Shown piece after piece: positions 25,701 through 34,356 of a stretch of DNA of 64,000 nt (position 1 is the stretch's first letter; each line of letters starts with the position of its first letter). The DNA is from Yinghuangia aomiensis (GTDB taxonomy: Bacteria > Actinomycetota > Actinomycetes > Streptomycetales > Streptomycetaceae), in contig NZ_BAABHS010000002.1 of assembly GCF_039542225.1 (NCBI RefSeq), forward strand, positions 310,001 through 374,000. Direction: 5' to 3'. A program made the translations under genes and the position numbers. A model generated the notes under the pieces. It made no database searches. It was given only the letters and a program-made list of their open reading frames with translations, and had not been told where the DNA came from.

Positions 25701-26491
25701 TCGAGAAGGTCGACACGTGCACGCTGAACTGGTTCCTGGGCCGCGAAGTCCGCGCCGAGTCGGCCCGCAGCGCGGCACTCGGCTTTGGCAACGTGGTGCA
25801 CGCTCTGGCCGACGAGGTCGGCACCGGTGCCACGCCCGCGGAACTCCCGGTGCTGATGGAGCGGTTGGACCGGGTGTGGGACGCGCTCGCGTTCGACGCG
25901 CCATGGCAGTCCGCGCAGCAGAAGGAGGAGGCGCGGTCCGCGCTGGAGCGCTTCCTCGCGTGGCACACCCACGAGCGGCACCGCATGGTGGCCGCGACCG
26001 AGCACGAGTTCGAGGTGAGCCTGACCGCGGGCGACCACCGCATCGAGATCCGCGGGTCGATGGACCGGGTGGAGCGCGGCGAGGACGGTCTGGCGTACGT
26101 CGTCGACTTCAAGACCGGCAAGTCGAAGCCCAACGCCGACGACGTCGCCGCGCACCCGCAGCTGGCGGTGTATCAGATGGCGGTGGCCAACGGCGCGTTG
26201 GACGAGGTCGAGGCGTTCGGCGGGGCGCGCCCGGAGTCCGGCGGCGCCGAGCTGGTGCAGCTGCGGCACCGGTTGCCGGGTGCCGAGTCGGTGCCCCTGC
26301 CGGTGGTCCAGGAGCAGGTGCCGCCCGAGCCGGACGAGGACGGGCGCACGTGGGTGTCGGCGCTGCTGGCGGACGTCGCGGGCCGCATTCTGGGCGAGAG
26401 GTTCACGCCGAAGTCCGGTTCGCACTGCGACCGGTGCGATTTCCGGAAGTGCTGCAGTGCGCGAACGGAAGGCCGTTCGGTCGTCGAGTAG
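22703..26491 (+). CDS. adnA: ATP-dependent helicase/nuclease AdnA
   Basis: A 1262-residue UvrD-like helicase fused to a RecB-type nuclease. Walker A GPGTGKTT is near residue 43, motif II FVDEYQDTD near 251, motif III GDPDQSIYAFRGA near 280 and motif VI FYVAATRARERL near 868. The nuclease DxK site, YVVDFKTGK, is near 1132. Cys in CTLNWFLG (about 1006) and HCDRCDFRKCC (1241-1253) could form the Fe-S cluster seen in AddB/AdnB-like nucleases. With AdnB it resects double-strand breaks for recombination. A roughly 175-residue acidic, Ala-rich insert (about 493-669) makes it some 200 residues longer than mycobacterial AdnA. The ATG before MTTATSAYRLRR is preferred over an earlier open frame. Confidence 0.88.
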   Translation: MTTATSAYRLRRTGITPPPPPTLDAQQRAVVAHPGGPLLVLAGPGTGKTTTLVEAVADRVARGMLPEEILVLTFSRKAAGELRDRIATRLRSGGAHAGGALPTATTFHSFCYALVRQHQPPELFTYPLRLMSGPEQDVFVRELLAGQAEDGTVHWPAELRAALATRGFADEVRAVVARSREIGLDPDALARFAAATGRADWRAAADFLGEYLNVLDAQGVVDYAELVHRAVILAERPEVAEQLRRRYRAVFVDEYQDTDPAQVRLLQALAGNGRDLVAVGDPDQSIYAFRGADVNGILDFRDRFPDRDGDPARTIVLRTSRRAGAGLLRASREITRRMPLSRLPAADALAHRDLAADRTGEDDPSRVEVYTYPTPGAELDNVADILRRAHLEDGVPWGEMAVLVRSGARSIPAIRRALSVAGVPLEIAGDELPLAAEQAVAPLLTALRVAADPDALDEETARMLLVSPMGGLDSADLRVLGRALRAEERAAAEAGADEESAEGEPEPEHGIATSGEDGGRAAALDAAAIADEPVDAAGQPDGADEDGAAAAPGDQAQAAAAEARGGETAMDDDALFPRDFADVQPTTPHDDAPESLRPAASPAADARARNRGVTAHVGDADPAAAPVGDADGTDGPAQAASADAAAPEPASAAPETDPAHDPTRTPTPRLPFVGRSSAELVREALAHPEQLVAVDERVGRGAYRLGRLIEAARAVLDGGGTTEAALWELWQGTPWPARLERSVLRGGAAGRNADRDLDAVVALFEVAARAEERAGHRGALNFLEELTAQQIPGDRLDDAALRGESVRLLTAHRSKGLQWRLVVVAGVQEGLWPDLRRRGSLLEADRIGSDGLAEPLSPGALLAEERRLFYVAATRARERLVVTAVKSAYDDGDQPSRFLAELGEEGVERADVTARPRRPLSTSALVAELRASAVDPKAPRAVQLAAARRLARLAALRDEDGYPLVPAAHPDRWWGLVEPTDPGIPVRDPRVPVRLSGSAVEKVDTCTLNWFLGREVRAESARSAALGFGNVVHALADEVGTGATPAELPVLMERLDRVWDALAFDAPWQSAQQKEEARSALERFLAWHTHERHRMVAATEHEFEVSLTAGDHRIEIRGSMDRVERGEDGLAYVVDFKTGKSKPNADDVAAHPQLAVYQMAVANGALDEVEAFGGARPESGGAELVQLRHRLPGAESVPLPVVQEQVPPEPDEDGRTWVSALLADVAGRILGERFTPKSGSHCDRCDFRKCCSARTEGRSVVE

Positions 26492-26589
26492 CACGCTCAA
26501 AAAGCGCGGGCGATCGAAAACCCGGTCGTGGGAGAGTTTTTGCCTTTGTCATACTGGCGGGCAACATCTTCACAGGTACGGGAGTCTCT

Positions 26590-27324
26590 GTGCGTATTCG
26601 CCGTCTGGCCGCTGCCGCTTCGGTGACGGTCCTTGCTTTCTCCGCACTCACGGCGTGCGGCGGCAGCGACGAGAAGGACAACAGCAAGACCGACGCGAAG
26701 GCCTTGGCGGACCAGGCCACCGAGGCCATGAAGGCGAAGAATTCCGTCAAGGTCGTCGGTACCGGCACCGACGAAGACGGCAAGAGCATGTCGATGGATG
26801 CCTGCGCGGACATCAAGACCAAGGCCGTCAAGGGCACCATGACGATGGACGGCCGCAAGGTCGAGATCCTGCAGACCGACGGGTCGATGTACATGAAGGC
26901 CGACGCGGTGTTCTGGGCCGCGCAGTCGGGGAACGAGAACAACCCGGCAGCGCTGGACGCCGTCACCAAGGCGGGCGGCGACAAGTGGATCAAGAACGAG
27001 GCGGACAAGGACGACGACTTCGCCGACTTCTTCGACGGCAAGACCGACGGTCTGGCCAAGGGCGAGGTGACGACCTTCAACGGCAAGAAGGCCATCCCGC
27101 TGTCGCGTTCCGAAGACGGCACGAAGAAGACGTACTTCATCGCCGCCAAGGGCACGCCGCTCATCCTCGGCTCGGTCGAGGAGAAGGAGGACGGCAGCAA
27201 GGAGCGCGAGGAGTCGAAGTTCAGCACTTCCTCCGACAAGTGCGACCCGAAGGCGCCGGCCGAGAGCGTCGACATCGAGGTGTTCTCGAAGAAGATCGAC
27301 GAGGCGATGGGCAGCGACGGCTGA
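26590..27324 (+). CDS. Lipoprotein, LppX/LprG-like size (244 aa)
   Basis: A 244-residue exported lipoprotein: basic N-terminus, hydrophobic stretch, and lipobox SALTAC with the lipidated Cys near residue 22. The mature part is Lys/Asp-rich, with LADQATEAMKAKNSVKVVGTG and GSMYMKADAVFWAAQ, a beta-rich layout like LolA/LppX-type or YcnI-like envelope proteins common in streptomycetes. GGAG lies five nt before the GTG. It sits between adnA and adnB, which is unusual, and is followed by a long hairpin. Function unknown; it may bind a lipid or act as an envelope sensor. Confidence 0.8.
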   Translation: MRIRRLAAAASVTVLAFSALTACGGSDEKDNSKTDAKALADQATEAMKAKNSVKVVGTGTDEDGKSMSMDACADIKTKAVKGTMTMDGRKVEILQTDGSMYMKADAVFWAAQSGNENNPAALDAVTKAGGDKWIKNEADKDDDFADFFDGKTDGLAKGEVTTFNGKKAIPLSRSEDGTKKTYFIAAKGTPLILGSVEEKEDGSKEREESKFSTSSDKCDPKAPAESVDIEVFSKKIDEAMGSDG

Positions 27325-27435
27325 CGCGCCCCCTCCGCCGCGCCCTGCGCGGGGAGCCCGACCCGCCCGAGTACGCCACGGATGACTGTCCGTCAGATGC
27401 TTGACAGGGTCGGGATACTGGGCGCGCCATGCTCC

Positions 27436-27482
27436 GACGACGAGGCGCCGGGCACCGTACGCGTGCCCGGCGCCTCGTCGTC
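27436..27482. terminator. 20-bp perfect stem-loop between lipoprotein genes
   Basis: Positions 27436-27455 pair perfectly with 27463-27482 around a CGTACGC loop, followed by CTTCCCC. It is a strong terminator for the first lipoprotein and ends 9 nt before the ribosome binding site of the second. Confidence 0.75.
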
Positions 27483-27500
27483 CTTCCCCGAGGAGTACCT

Positions 27501-28313
27501 GTGCGTCTGCCCCACCCCGTCGTGCGCCGTGCCGCGGCCGGTGCCACCGCGTTCGTGCTCGCCCTGGCCGCGTTGACCGCGTGTTCCGGCGGCAGCGCCT
27601 CCGATCCCGAGGAGGCCGGCCGGACCGGTCCGGGCGCGCCCGGCGGCAAGGCGCCGTCGGCCGGGGGCGTGCTGCCGAACGAGTCCCCGGGCGCGGCGGA
27701 CAACCGCCCGCCCGGCGAGCTGAGCGGGCGCGAGCTGGCGGACCGGGCGGTGCAGCTGATGGCCGCCACGTCCTACAAGCTGACCGGGCGGCTCGGCGCG
27801 GGCGGCGACGCGGCCGACGTGACCGTCGAGGTCACCAAGCAGCGCGACGCCCGGCAGACGGTGGCCGGGGCCGACGTCCGGCAGGTCCTCATCCGGGTCG
27901 GCGGGACGGTCTACACGAACGTGGAGAGTGTCGTCGGACCCACCGCCGCCCCGTCGCTGCCCGCCGACCTGCGCGGCCGCTTCGTCAAAACCGACGGGCA
28001 GCAGCTCGACGCCAAGCTCGTCGACCCGTTCGCGGGCACGTTCGGCGCCGGGTCGGGGGACGTCGCCAAGGGCGCCGTCGAGCAGGTCGACGGCAAGGGT
28101 GTGTGGCCGCTGACCGTGAAGTCCGCGGACGGCGCCACGACCACGATGTACGTGATGGCCGCGGGCGACCCGTACCCGATCAAGATCACCGTGGCCGGCG
28201 GCGACCCGCTCGACCTCAAGGTCGGCGACTTCGGCGCGGACGTCGCGGTCGCCGCACCGAGTCCCGACCTGGTCCTCGACCAGGCCGCGCTGCAGCGGGC
28301 GCTGGCCGGCTGA
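27501..28313 (+). CDS. Lipoprotein (270 aa), second of a pair
   Basis: A 270-residue lipoprotein. A basic start, hydrophobic core and lipobox LAALTAC (Cys near 28) are followed by a Gly/Pro-rich spacer to about residue 75 and then a beta-rich domain beginning ELSGRELADRAVQLMAATSYKLTG. The domain resembles that of the preceding lipoprotein (LADQATEAMKAKNSVKVVG...), so the pair probably arose by duplication. AGGAG precedes the GTG. The long stem just upstream may reduce read-through from the first gene or shape translation. No role is established; LppX/LprG-like lipid carriage is one possibility. Confidence 0.78.
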   Translation: MRLPHPVVRRAAAGATAFVLALAALTACSGGSASDPEEAGRTGPGAPGGKAPSAGGVLPNESPGAADNRPPGELSGRELADRAVQLMAATSYKLTGRLGAGGDAADVTVEVTKQRDARQTVAGADVRQVLIRVGGTVYTNVESVVGPTAAPSLPADLRGRFVKTDGQQLDAKLVDPFAGTFGAGSGDVAKGAVEQVDGKGVWPLTVKSADGATTTMYVMAAGDPYPIKITVAGGDPLDLKVGDFGADVAVAAPSPDLVLDQAALQRALAG

Positions 28314-28441
28314 CCGGCGCTTCCGTAGCCGCCCGGAGCCCGGGCCGGCGGGGCGCGCGATGATACGCCGCCGCGCCGGTCCGGCCCGCGGTATCGGGGA
28401 CGATGCGGCACCTGTCCTCCGGTGCGTCTAACGTTGCGCCG

Positions 28442-31400
28442 GTGCGACCCGCTCACCCGACCCCTCTGCGCGACCCCGAGGACCTCAAATCCCTCCTCGG
28501 CGTCCCCTATACCGCCGAGCAGATCGCCGCCATCACCGCCCCGCTCGAACCCGGCGTCATCGTCGCGGGCGCCGGATCCGGCAAGACCACGGTCATGACC
28601 GCACGCGTGGTCTGGCTCGTCGGCACCGGCGCGGTCCGCCCCGACGCCGTCCTCGGCCTCACCTTCACCAACAAGGCGGCCGGCGAACTCGCCGAACGCG
28701 TGCGCACCGCCCTCGCCAAGCTCCGGCTCGGCGGCCCCGGACCGCTCGGCCTGCCCGAGGCCGTCGGCCTGCCGCTCGACGACGAGGACGCGGGCGAGCC
28801 GACCATCTCCACCTACCACGCGTTCGCCGGGCGGCTGCTGTCCGAACACGGTCTGCGCATCGGCCTCGAACCATCCGCGCGGCTGCTCGCCGACGCCACC
28901 CGCTACCAGCTCGCCGCCCGCACCGCGCGCCGCGCGCCCGGTCCGTTCCCGACCCTTACCAAGACCCTGTCCGCGATCACCGCGGACGTGCTGGCGCTCG
29001 GCGGCGAAATGGCCGAACACCTCGTCCCGGTGGAGGTGTTGCGCGCCTTCGACGTCGCGCTGCTGGCCGACGTCGACGCGCTGCCCAAGCCGTCCGCGGG
29101 CGCCAAGAAGGCCGCCGAGGCCGCCCGCAACCGCCTGGACCTCCTGCGGCTCGTCGCCGACTACGCCGACGCCCGCCGGCACCGCGACCTCCTCGACTTC
29201 GGCGACCAGATCGCCTACGCCGCGCAACTCGCCGAGGAGCGCCCCGAAGTCGGCCGCATCCTCCGCGACACCTACCGCGTCGTCCTCCTCGACGAGTACC
29301 AGGACACCTCGGTCGCGCAACGCCGCCTGCTCTCCGGTCTGTTCGGCATTCCGCACGACACCGACCCGGGCCTCGCCGAAGGCCGCGGCCACCCGGTCAC
29401 CGCGGTCGGCGACCCCTGCCAGGCCATCTACGGCTGGCGCGGCGCGTCCGTCGCCAACCTCGACGAGTTCCCCGAGCACTTCCCGCGCCGCGACGGAACC
29501 CCCGCTCTGCGCTTCTCCCTCGCCGAGAACCGGCGCAGCGGCGGGCGGCTGCTGCGCTTCGCGAACGACCTCGCCGAACCGCTGCGCGCGATGCACGAAG
29601 GCGTCGAAGCGCTCCGCCCCGCCGACGGCGCGGAAAGCGACGGCTGGACCCGCTGCGCGCTGCTCGCCACCCACGACGGCGAGATCGCCTGGATCGCCGA
29701 CCAGGTCCAGCACGTCATCGGCACCCGGTTCCGGCCCGACGGTGCGCTGATCGGGCCCGGCGACGTGGCCGTTCTCGCGCGCACCGCAAGCGAGTTCGCG
29801 GAAATCCACAAGGCGCTGGTGGAACGCGACATCCCGGTCGAGGTGGTCGGCCTGTCCGGCCTGCTGAACCTTCCCGAGGTCGCCGACCTCGTGGCCGCCT
29901 GCGAGGTCCTCGACGACCCCACGGCCAACGCCGCGCTCGTGCGCCTGCTCGCGGGTCCCCGCTGGCGTATCGGTCCGCGCGACCTCGCCTTGCTGGGCCG
30001 CCGCGCCGCCGACCTGGTGCGGTTCGAACGCGGCCCCGCGGAAGGCCCCGACGCACGTCTGGAAGAGGCCGTCGCGGGTGTCGACCCCACCGAGGTCGTG
30101 TCGCTGTCCGACGCGGTCGCCGATCCCGGCGACGACCACCCGTTCTCGCGCGAGGCCCGGGTCCGCTTCGCGCGCCTCGCCGCCGAGATACGGGAACTCC
30201 GCCGGCACCTCGGCGAACCGCTCATGGACGTGCTGCACCGGATCCTCGCGGTCACCGGCCTCGAAGTGGAACTGTCCGCGTCGCCCAACGCGCTCGCCGC
30301 CCGCCGCCGGGAGACCCTGCACTCCTTCCTCGACGTCGCCGCCGGATTCGCCGACCTGGATGGCGACCCGTCGCTGACCGCGTTCCTCGCCTTCCTGCGC
30401 ACGGCCGCGGAGCACGACAAGGGCCTCGACGGGAGCCTGCCGAGCACCGGCGAGGCCGTGCAGGTGCTCACCGCGCACAAGTCCAAGGGCCTCGAATGGG
30501 AGGTCGTCGCCGTGCCGGGGCTGGTCACCGGCGGCTTCCCGAGCACGCAGGCGCAGAAGAAGTGGACGGGGAGCGGCGCGACGCTGCCGCACCCGCTGCG
30601 CGGCGACAAGGACGGCGTCCCGGAACTCCCGGACCTGACCCCGAAGGGCTTCAAAGCCTTCGACGCCGGCATGAAGGCGCACAAGGCCGTCGAGGAACTC
30701 CGCCTCGGATACGTCACGTTCACCCGCCCCAAGCAGCTCCTCGTGGCGTCCGGGCACTGGTGGGGCCGCACTCAGAAGAAGAAGCGCGGCCCGTCGGAGT
30801 TCCTCGGGCGCCTCGCCGAGCACTGCGCGGCGGGCCACGGCGAAATCGTCACCTGGACGGACGACCCGGTCGAGGAGAGCAACCCGCACCTGGCGGGCGA
30901 CGTCGAACAGGCGTGGCCGCTGCCGCTCGACGCGACCGCGCTGGAGGAACGCCGCCGGGCGGCCCGCGACGTGGCGGAGGCGCTCGTACGCGTGGAGGCG
31001 GCGGCTGCCGAAGCCGCCACGGCGGCCGCGGCCGGGATCGAGCCGGCGCCCGCGACGGCCGGCGACGGCTACACCGACGTGCCGTTCTTCGACGAGCCGC
31101 CGGACGACCCGGAGGAGTACCCGCCGCCGCCCGAGGACTGGCCCGACGACGGTGCGGAGCCGGACGGCTGGCAGGACACGGCCGACGAGGGCCCGGACTC
31201 CGGGAGCGACGGGACCGCCGCCGCGCCGGGTACGGACGCGCCTGCCGACGCGACCGGCCCCGACGGCGGACCCGGCCTCGCGGCCGGCCCCTCCGCGGCC
31301 GGCCCCTCCGCGGCCGGCTCCTCCGGTTTCGGCTTCGACCCGGAGATCGACGTGCTCGGCCTCGGCCCCGCCGACCAGGACCTCGTCGATTCCTGGGACC

Positions 31401-32062
31401 GCGACCTCGACCGGCTCGTCGAAGAGCTGGCCCGCGGCCGGTCGGGGGTGCGCGAAGTCGACCTGCCCGGGTCGCTGTCCGCGTCGCAACTGCTGCGGCT
31501 CGCCTCGGACCCGGACGGGCTGGCCCGCGAACTCGCCCGGCCCATGCCGCGCCCGCCCGCTCCCGCGGCCCGCCGCGGCACCCGGTTCCACGCGTGGATC
31601 GAGGCGCAGTTCGGCGAACGCCCGCTGCTGGAGCCCGACGACCTGCCCGGCGCCGCGGACGAGGACATCAGCGACGAGGCCGACTTGGTGGAACTCCAAG
31701 AGGCGTTCCTGCGCACGTCGTACGCGCAGCGCGCGCCGTACCGGATAGAAGAGCCGTTCCAGCTCGTGCTGGGCGGCCGCGTGGTGCGCGGCCGCATCGA
31801 CGCGGTGTACCGGGACGGCGACGGCTTCGAGGTCGTCGACTGGAAGACCGGCCGCGCGCACAACGCCGACCCGCTCCAGCTCGCCGTCTACCGGCTCGCC
31901 TGGGCGGACCTCGCCGGCGTGCCCCTCGACCGGGTGACGGCCTCGTTCGTCTACGTGCGCTCCGGCCACGTCATCCGCCCGACCGGTCTCCCGGACCGGG
32001 CCGGGATCGAACAGGTGCTCGCCGGACCGGCCGACGACGCGGAGGACACCGGGGCGGACTGA
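28442..32062 (+). CDS. adnB: ATP-dependent helicase/nuclease AdnB
   Basis: A 1206-residue partner of AdnA. Walker A GAGSGKTTVM is near residue 42, motif II LLDEYQDTS near 282, motif III GDPCQAIYGWRGA near 323 and a motif VI-like YVTFTRPKQLL near 757. The RecB-type nuclease site VVDWKTGR is near 1131. A long acidic Asp/Glu/Pro-rich linker (about 860-970, with PSAAG repeats) joins the helicase to the nuclease. In mycobacteria AdnB is the lead motor of the heterodimer and both subunits cut one strand. The -10 box TAACGT ends 7 nt before the GTG and no ribosome binding site is seen, so the message is probably leaderless. An ATG 13 codons earlier is the alternative. Confidence 0.88.
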   Translation: MRPAHPTPLRDPEDLKSLLGVPYTAEQIAAITAPLEPGVIVAGAGSGKTTVMTARVVWLVGTGAVRPDAVLGLTFTNKAAGELAERVRTALAKLRLGGPGPLGLPEAVGLPLDDEDAGEPTISTYHAFAGRLLSEHGLRIGLEPSARLLADATRYQLAARTARRAPGPFPTLTKTLSAITADVLALGGEMAEHLVPVEVLRAFDVALLADVDALPKPSAGAKKAAEAARNRLDLLRLVADYADARRHRDLLDFGDQIAYAAQLAEERPEVGRILRDTYRVVLLDEYQDTSVAQRRLLSGLFGIPHDTDPGLAEGRGHPVTAVGDPCQAIYGWRGASVANLDEFPEHFPRRDGTPALRFSLAENRRSGGRLLRFANDLAEPLRAMHEGVEALRPADGAESDGWTRCALLATHDGEIAWIADQVQHVIGTRFRPDGALIGPGDVAVLARTASEFAEIHKALVERDIPVEVVGLSGLLNLPEVADLVAACEVLDDPTANAALVRLLAGPRWRIGPRDLALLGRRAADLVRFERGPAEGPDARLEEAVAGVDPTEVVSLSDAVADPGDDHPFSREARVRFARLAAEIRELRRHLGEPLMDVLHRILAVTGLEVELSASPNALAARRRETLHSFLDVAAGFADLDGDPSLTAFLAFLRTAAEHDKGLDGSLPSTGEAVQVLTAHKSKGLEWEVVAVPGLVTGGFPSTQAQKKWTGSGATLPHPLRGDKDGVPELPDLTPKGFKAFDAGMKAHKAVEELRLGYVTFTRPKQLLVASGHWWGRTQKKKRGPSEFLGRLAEHCAAGHGEIVTWTDDPVEESNPHLAGDVEQAWPLPLDATALEERRRAARDVAEALVRVEAAAAEAATAAAAGIEPAPATAGDGYTDVPFFDEPPDDPEEYPPPPEDWPDDGAEPDGWQDTADEGPDSGSDGTAAAPGTDAPADATGPDGGPGLAAGPSAAGPSAAGSSGFGFDPEIDVLGLGPADQDLVDSWDRDLDRLVEELARGRSGVREVDLPGSLSASQLLRLASDPDGLARELARPMPRPPAPAARRGTRFHAWIEAQFGERPLLEPDDLPGAADEDISDEADLVELQEAFLRTSYAQRAPYRIEEPFQLVLGGRVVRGRIDAVYRDGDGFEVVDWKTGRAHNADPLQLAVYRLAWADLAGVPLDRVTASFVYVRSGHVIRPTGLPDRAGIEQVLAGPADDAEDTGAD

Positions 32063-32092
32063 CCACGGGGTTTTCGAGGTACAAGCCCGACG

Positions 32093-33289
32093 ATGCCAGC
32101 ACGCGACCTGGAGCTTCAGCCCGTCGAGCCGCCGGACGTCCCCGAGGACGCCCGGAGCCGGCGCCTGCGCGTGGTCGGTTCGACGCTGCGCCTGCTGCCG
32201 TTCGCCGTGATCGTCCTGGTCGTCGTGATCGGCTTCAGCACGCCCGCCGAAGTGCACATCGGGCCGCTGCTCGCGGTCGCCCCGGCCCTCGCCGGCATCA
32301 CGCCGGGCCAACGGCGCACCCCGCTGGTCGCCGGGCTGTTCGCCGCGTTGGCGATGATCCTGCTCACCGCGAGCGGCGAGAGCCGGGGCAGCGGCGAACC
32401 GCTCGTCACGCTGCTGGCGATCCTCATCGTGTCGCTGTCCAGCTGGGTCGGCGTCATCGTGCGCGAGCGGCAGGAACGCATCATCGAGGACGTCCGCAGC
32501 GTCGCCGAGGCCGCGCAGAGCGTGCTGCTCAGCCCGGTGCCGCGGCGCATCGGGCCGCTGCGGGTCGGCGTCCGGTACCGGGCCGCGGCGGCGCAGGCGC
32601 GGATCGGCGGGGACCTGTACGAGGTGATCCTCACCCCGTACGGCGCACGCGCGGTCGTCGGCGACGTCCGCGGCAAGGGCCTCGGCGCGGTGCAGACCGC
32701 GGCGGCCGTGCTCAGCGCCTTCCGCGAGGCCGCCTACGAGGAGCCCGAGCTGCCCGGCGTGGTGCGCCGTATCGCGGCCAGCATGAGCCGCCGTCTGGAA
32801 GCCGATGTCGAGGAGTTCGTCACCCTGGTCCTGGTCGCCTTCCCGGTCGAGGGCGTGGTCGAGGTCGTCAACTGCGGGCATCCCTCGCCCCTGCTGCTGC
32901 GCTCCGCCCGTGCGGAGCCCCTCGACCCGCCGTCGCCGGTGCCGCCGCTCGGCATCGTCGATCCGGGGCTGTTCGAGATCCCGGTGCTGACCGCGCCGAT
33001 CCGGCTCGGCGACCGGGTCCTGATGTTCACCGACGGCATCGTGGAGGCCCGCGACCCGCAGGGCGCCTTCTATCCGCTCGCGGAACGCGCCCCCGACGCG
33101 CTGCCGGGTGTGGAAGAGACCCTCGACCGGATCGAGCACGACGTCGAACGGCACGTCGGCCGGGCTCTCGAAGACGACGCGGCGATGCTGCTGCTCATGT
33201 ACGCGCCGCAGGCGGGCACGGCGGCGGAGCCGGCGCCGCGCGCGGCCGGGCCCGCCGATTTCGCCGGACCTGCCGAACCCGTCGAGTGA
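32093..33289 (+). CDS. Membrane-bound PP2C (SpoIIE-type) serine phosphatase
   Basis: A 398-residue protein. Three or four membrane helices (about residues 30-125) precede a SpoIIE/PP2C domain with AQARIGGDLYEV, VVGDVRGKGLGAV, TLVLVAF, NCGHPSPLLL and MFTDGIVEARD, containing the Gly/Asp metal-binding positions of active PPM phosphatases. Related RsbU/SpoIIE-like enzymes dephosphorylate anti-sigma-factor antagonists (STAS proteins). No STAS or RsbW gene adjoins, so the substrate is unknown. It follows adnB by 30 bp on the same strand, so it may be partly cotranscribed. Confidence 0.85.
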   Translation: MPARDLELQPVEPPDVPEDARSRRLRVVGSTLRLLPFAVIVLVVVIGFSTPAEVHIGPLLAVAPALAGITPGQRRTPLVAGLFAALAMILLTASGESRGSGEPLVTLLAILIVSLSSWVGVIVRERQERIIEDVRSVAEAAQSVLLSPVPRRIGPLRVGVRYRAAAAQARIGGDLYEVILTPYGARAVVGDVRGKGLGAVQTAAAVLSAFREAAYEEPELPGVVRRIAASMSRRLEADVEEFVTLVLVAFPVEGVVEVVNCGHPSPLLLRSARAEPLDPPSPVPPLGIVDPGLFEIPVLTAPIRLGDRVLMFTDGIVEARDPQGAFYPLAERAPDALPGVEETLDRIEHDVERHVGRALEDDAAMLLLMYAPQAGTAAEPAPRAAGPADFAGPAEPVE

Positions 33290-33337
33290 GTCCGGTGAGT
33301 CCGATGAGCACGTCGGGCCGGTCGGCGGCCGGCCGGG

Positions 33338-34204
33338 TCACAGCTCAAGCTCCACGACCAGCGCGCAGTGGTCCGAGACGCCCATCCGGACGGTCTCGGT
33401 GCGGCGCACCGCATCCGGCCCCAGCCCGTGCCCGAACACGTGGTCGAACTGCACCCGCGGCCGGTACGACGGATACGTCGGCACCCGGGCCAGCGACCGC
33501 CACCGCACGCGCTGCCGCCGTGGCCGCGCGGGCCCGTTCGCGTCCCGCTCCCGGCGCCCGACGACCGCTTGCGGGATCCGCCCCGGCAGGTTGAAGTCGC
33601 CGAGCAGCAGCTGCGGCTGCGGCAGGTCCGCCGACGACCGGCCGACTCGGGCCAGCTGCGACACGTTCCATCCCGGCACGAACGACAGATGCGCGGCCAG
33701 CACGGTCAGCGGCCCGGACGGCCTCTCGACCACCGCGGCCAGCATCGACCGCGGCTCGTCCGGCACCCGGGTCAGCCCCGGACGGCCCTGCACGCGCAGC
33801 GGCAGCCCGAACGGCGCCGCCGGGAACCGCCGCGCCCGCCAGCGCAGCACCGGCAGGCGGGAGACCAAGGCGATGCCGTACGACGGGCCGCCCACGCCGT
33901 CCTGCTCCGGCCCGTACACGTGCCGCTCCGGGTTCCCCGCATCCGCCAGCCACCCGGACACCGGCGCCGGAACCCCGTGCACCGCGGCCAGGAAGCGCCA
34001 GTGCTCGGCCCCGAGCGCCTTGGCCGCCACCGCGGCCTGGTCGGCGCCCTGCGAGCGGGCCTGGTGCCGGTCCACCTCCTGCAGCGCGACGATGTCCGCG
34101 TCCAGCGCGGACAAGGCCTCGGCGAGCTGCCCCGGACCGGCCGTACCGTCGTCCAGCGACATGCCGTGCAACACATTGAACGTGGCGACGCGCAGCACCG
34201 TCAT
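33338..34204 (-). CDS. Endonuclease/exonuclease/phosphatase family protein
   Basis: A 288-residue EEP-fold hydrolase. LRVATFNVLHG, ADIVALQEVDRHQ (metal Glu), HLSFVPGWN, LLLGDFNLPGR (Asp-x-Asn) and the final MGVSDHCALVVEL (Asp-His pair) complete the DNase I/AP-endonuclease-like active site. No signal peptide is seen. The substrate may be nucleic acid or a phospho-lipid/sugar. The gene is convergent with the phosphatase and divergent from nudC. Its C-terminal region is Arg-rich (PARPRRQRVRWRS). Confidence 0.85.
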   Translation of the reverse strand: MTVLRVATFNVLHGMSLDDGTAGPGQLAEALSALDADIVALQEVDRHQARSQGADQAAVAAKALGAEHWRFLAAVHGVPAPVSGWLADAGNPERHVYGPEQDGVGGPSYGIALVSRLPVLRWRARRFPAAPFGLPLRVQGRPGLTRVPDEPRSMLAAVVERPSGPLTVLAAHLSFVPGWNVSQLARVGRSSADLPQPQLLLGDFNLPGRIPQAVVGRRERDANGPARPRRQRVRWRSLARVPTYPSYRPRVQFDHVFGHGLGPDAVRRTETVRMGVSDHCALVVELEL

Positions 34205-34356
34205 GCACCGACGGTACGCCGCCCGCCGACCCCGGACACGCCCTCGCGCCGCGATCGTGTAGACCGGATCATGCGGACGGCGTTGTCACGTGCGTCCGGC
34301 ACCACCGCGGGACCGACCGGACCCGGCAGGACGAGAACGACCCAGGGGAGGGTTTC

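Noticed and set aside
27911..33154. A 1747-codon open frame on the minus strand across adnB and the phosphatase gene
   Set aside because: It is antisense to two well-supported genes, rich in Arg, Gly, Val and Asp as GC-rich shadows are, and has no ribosome binding site or domain.
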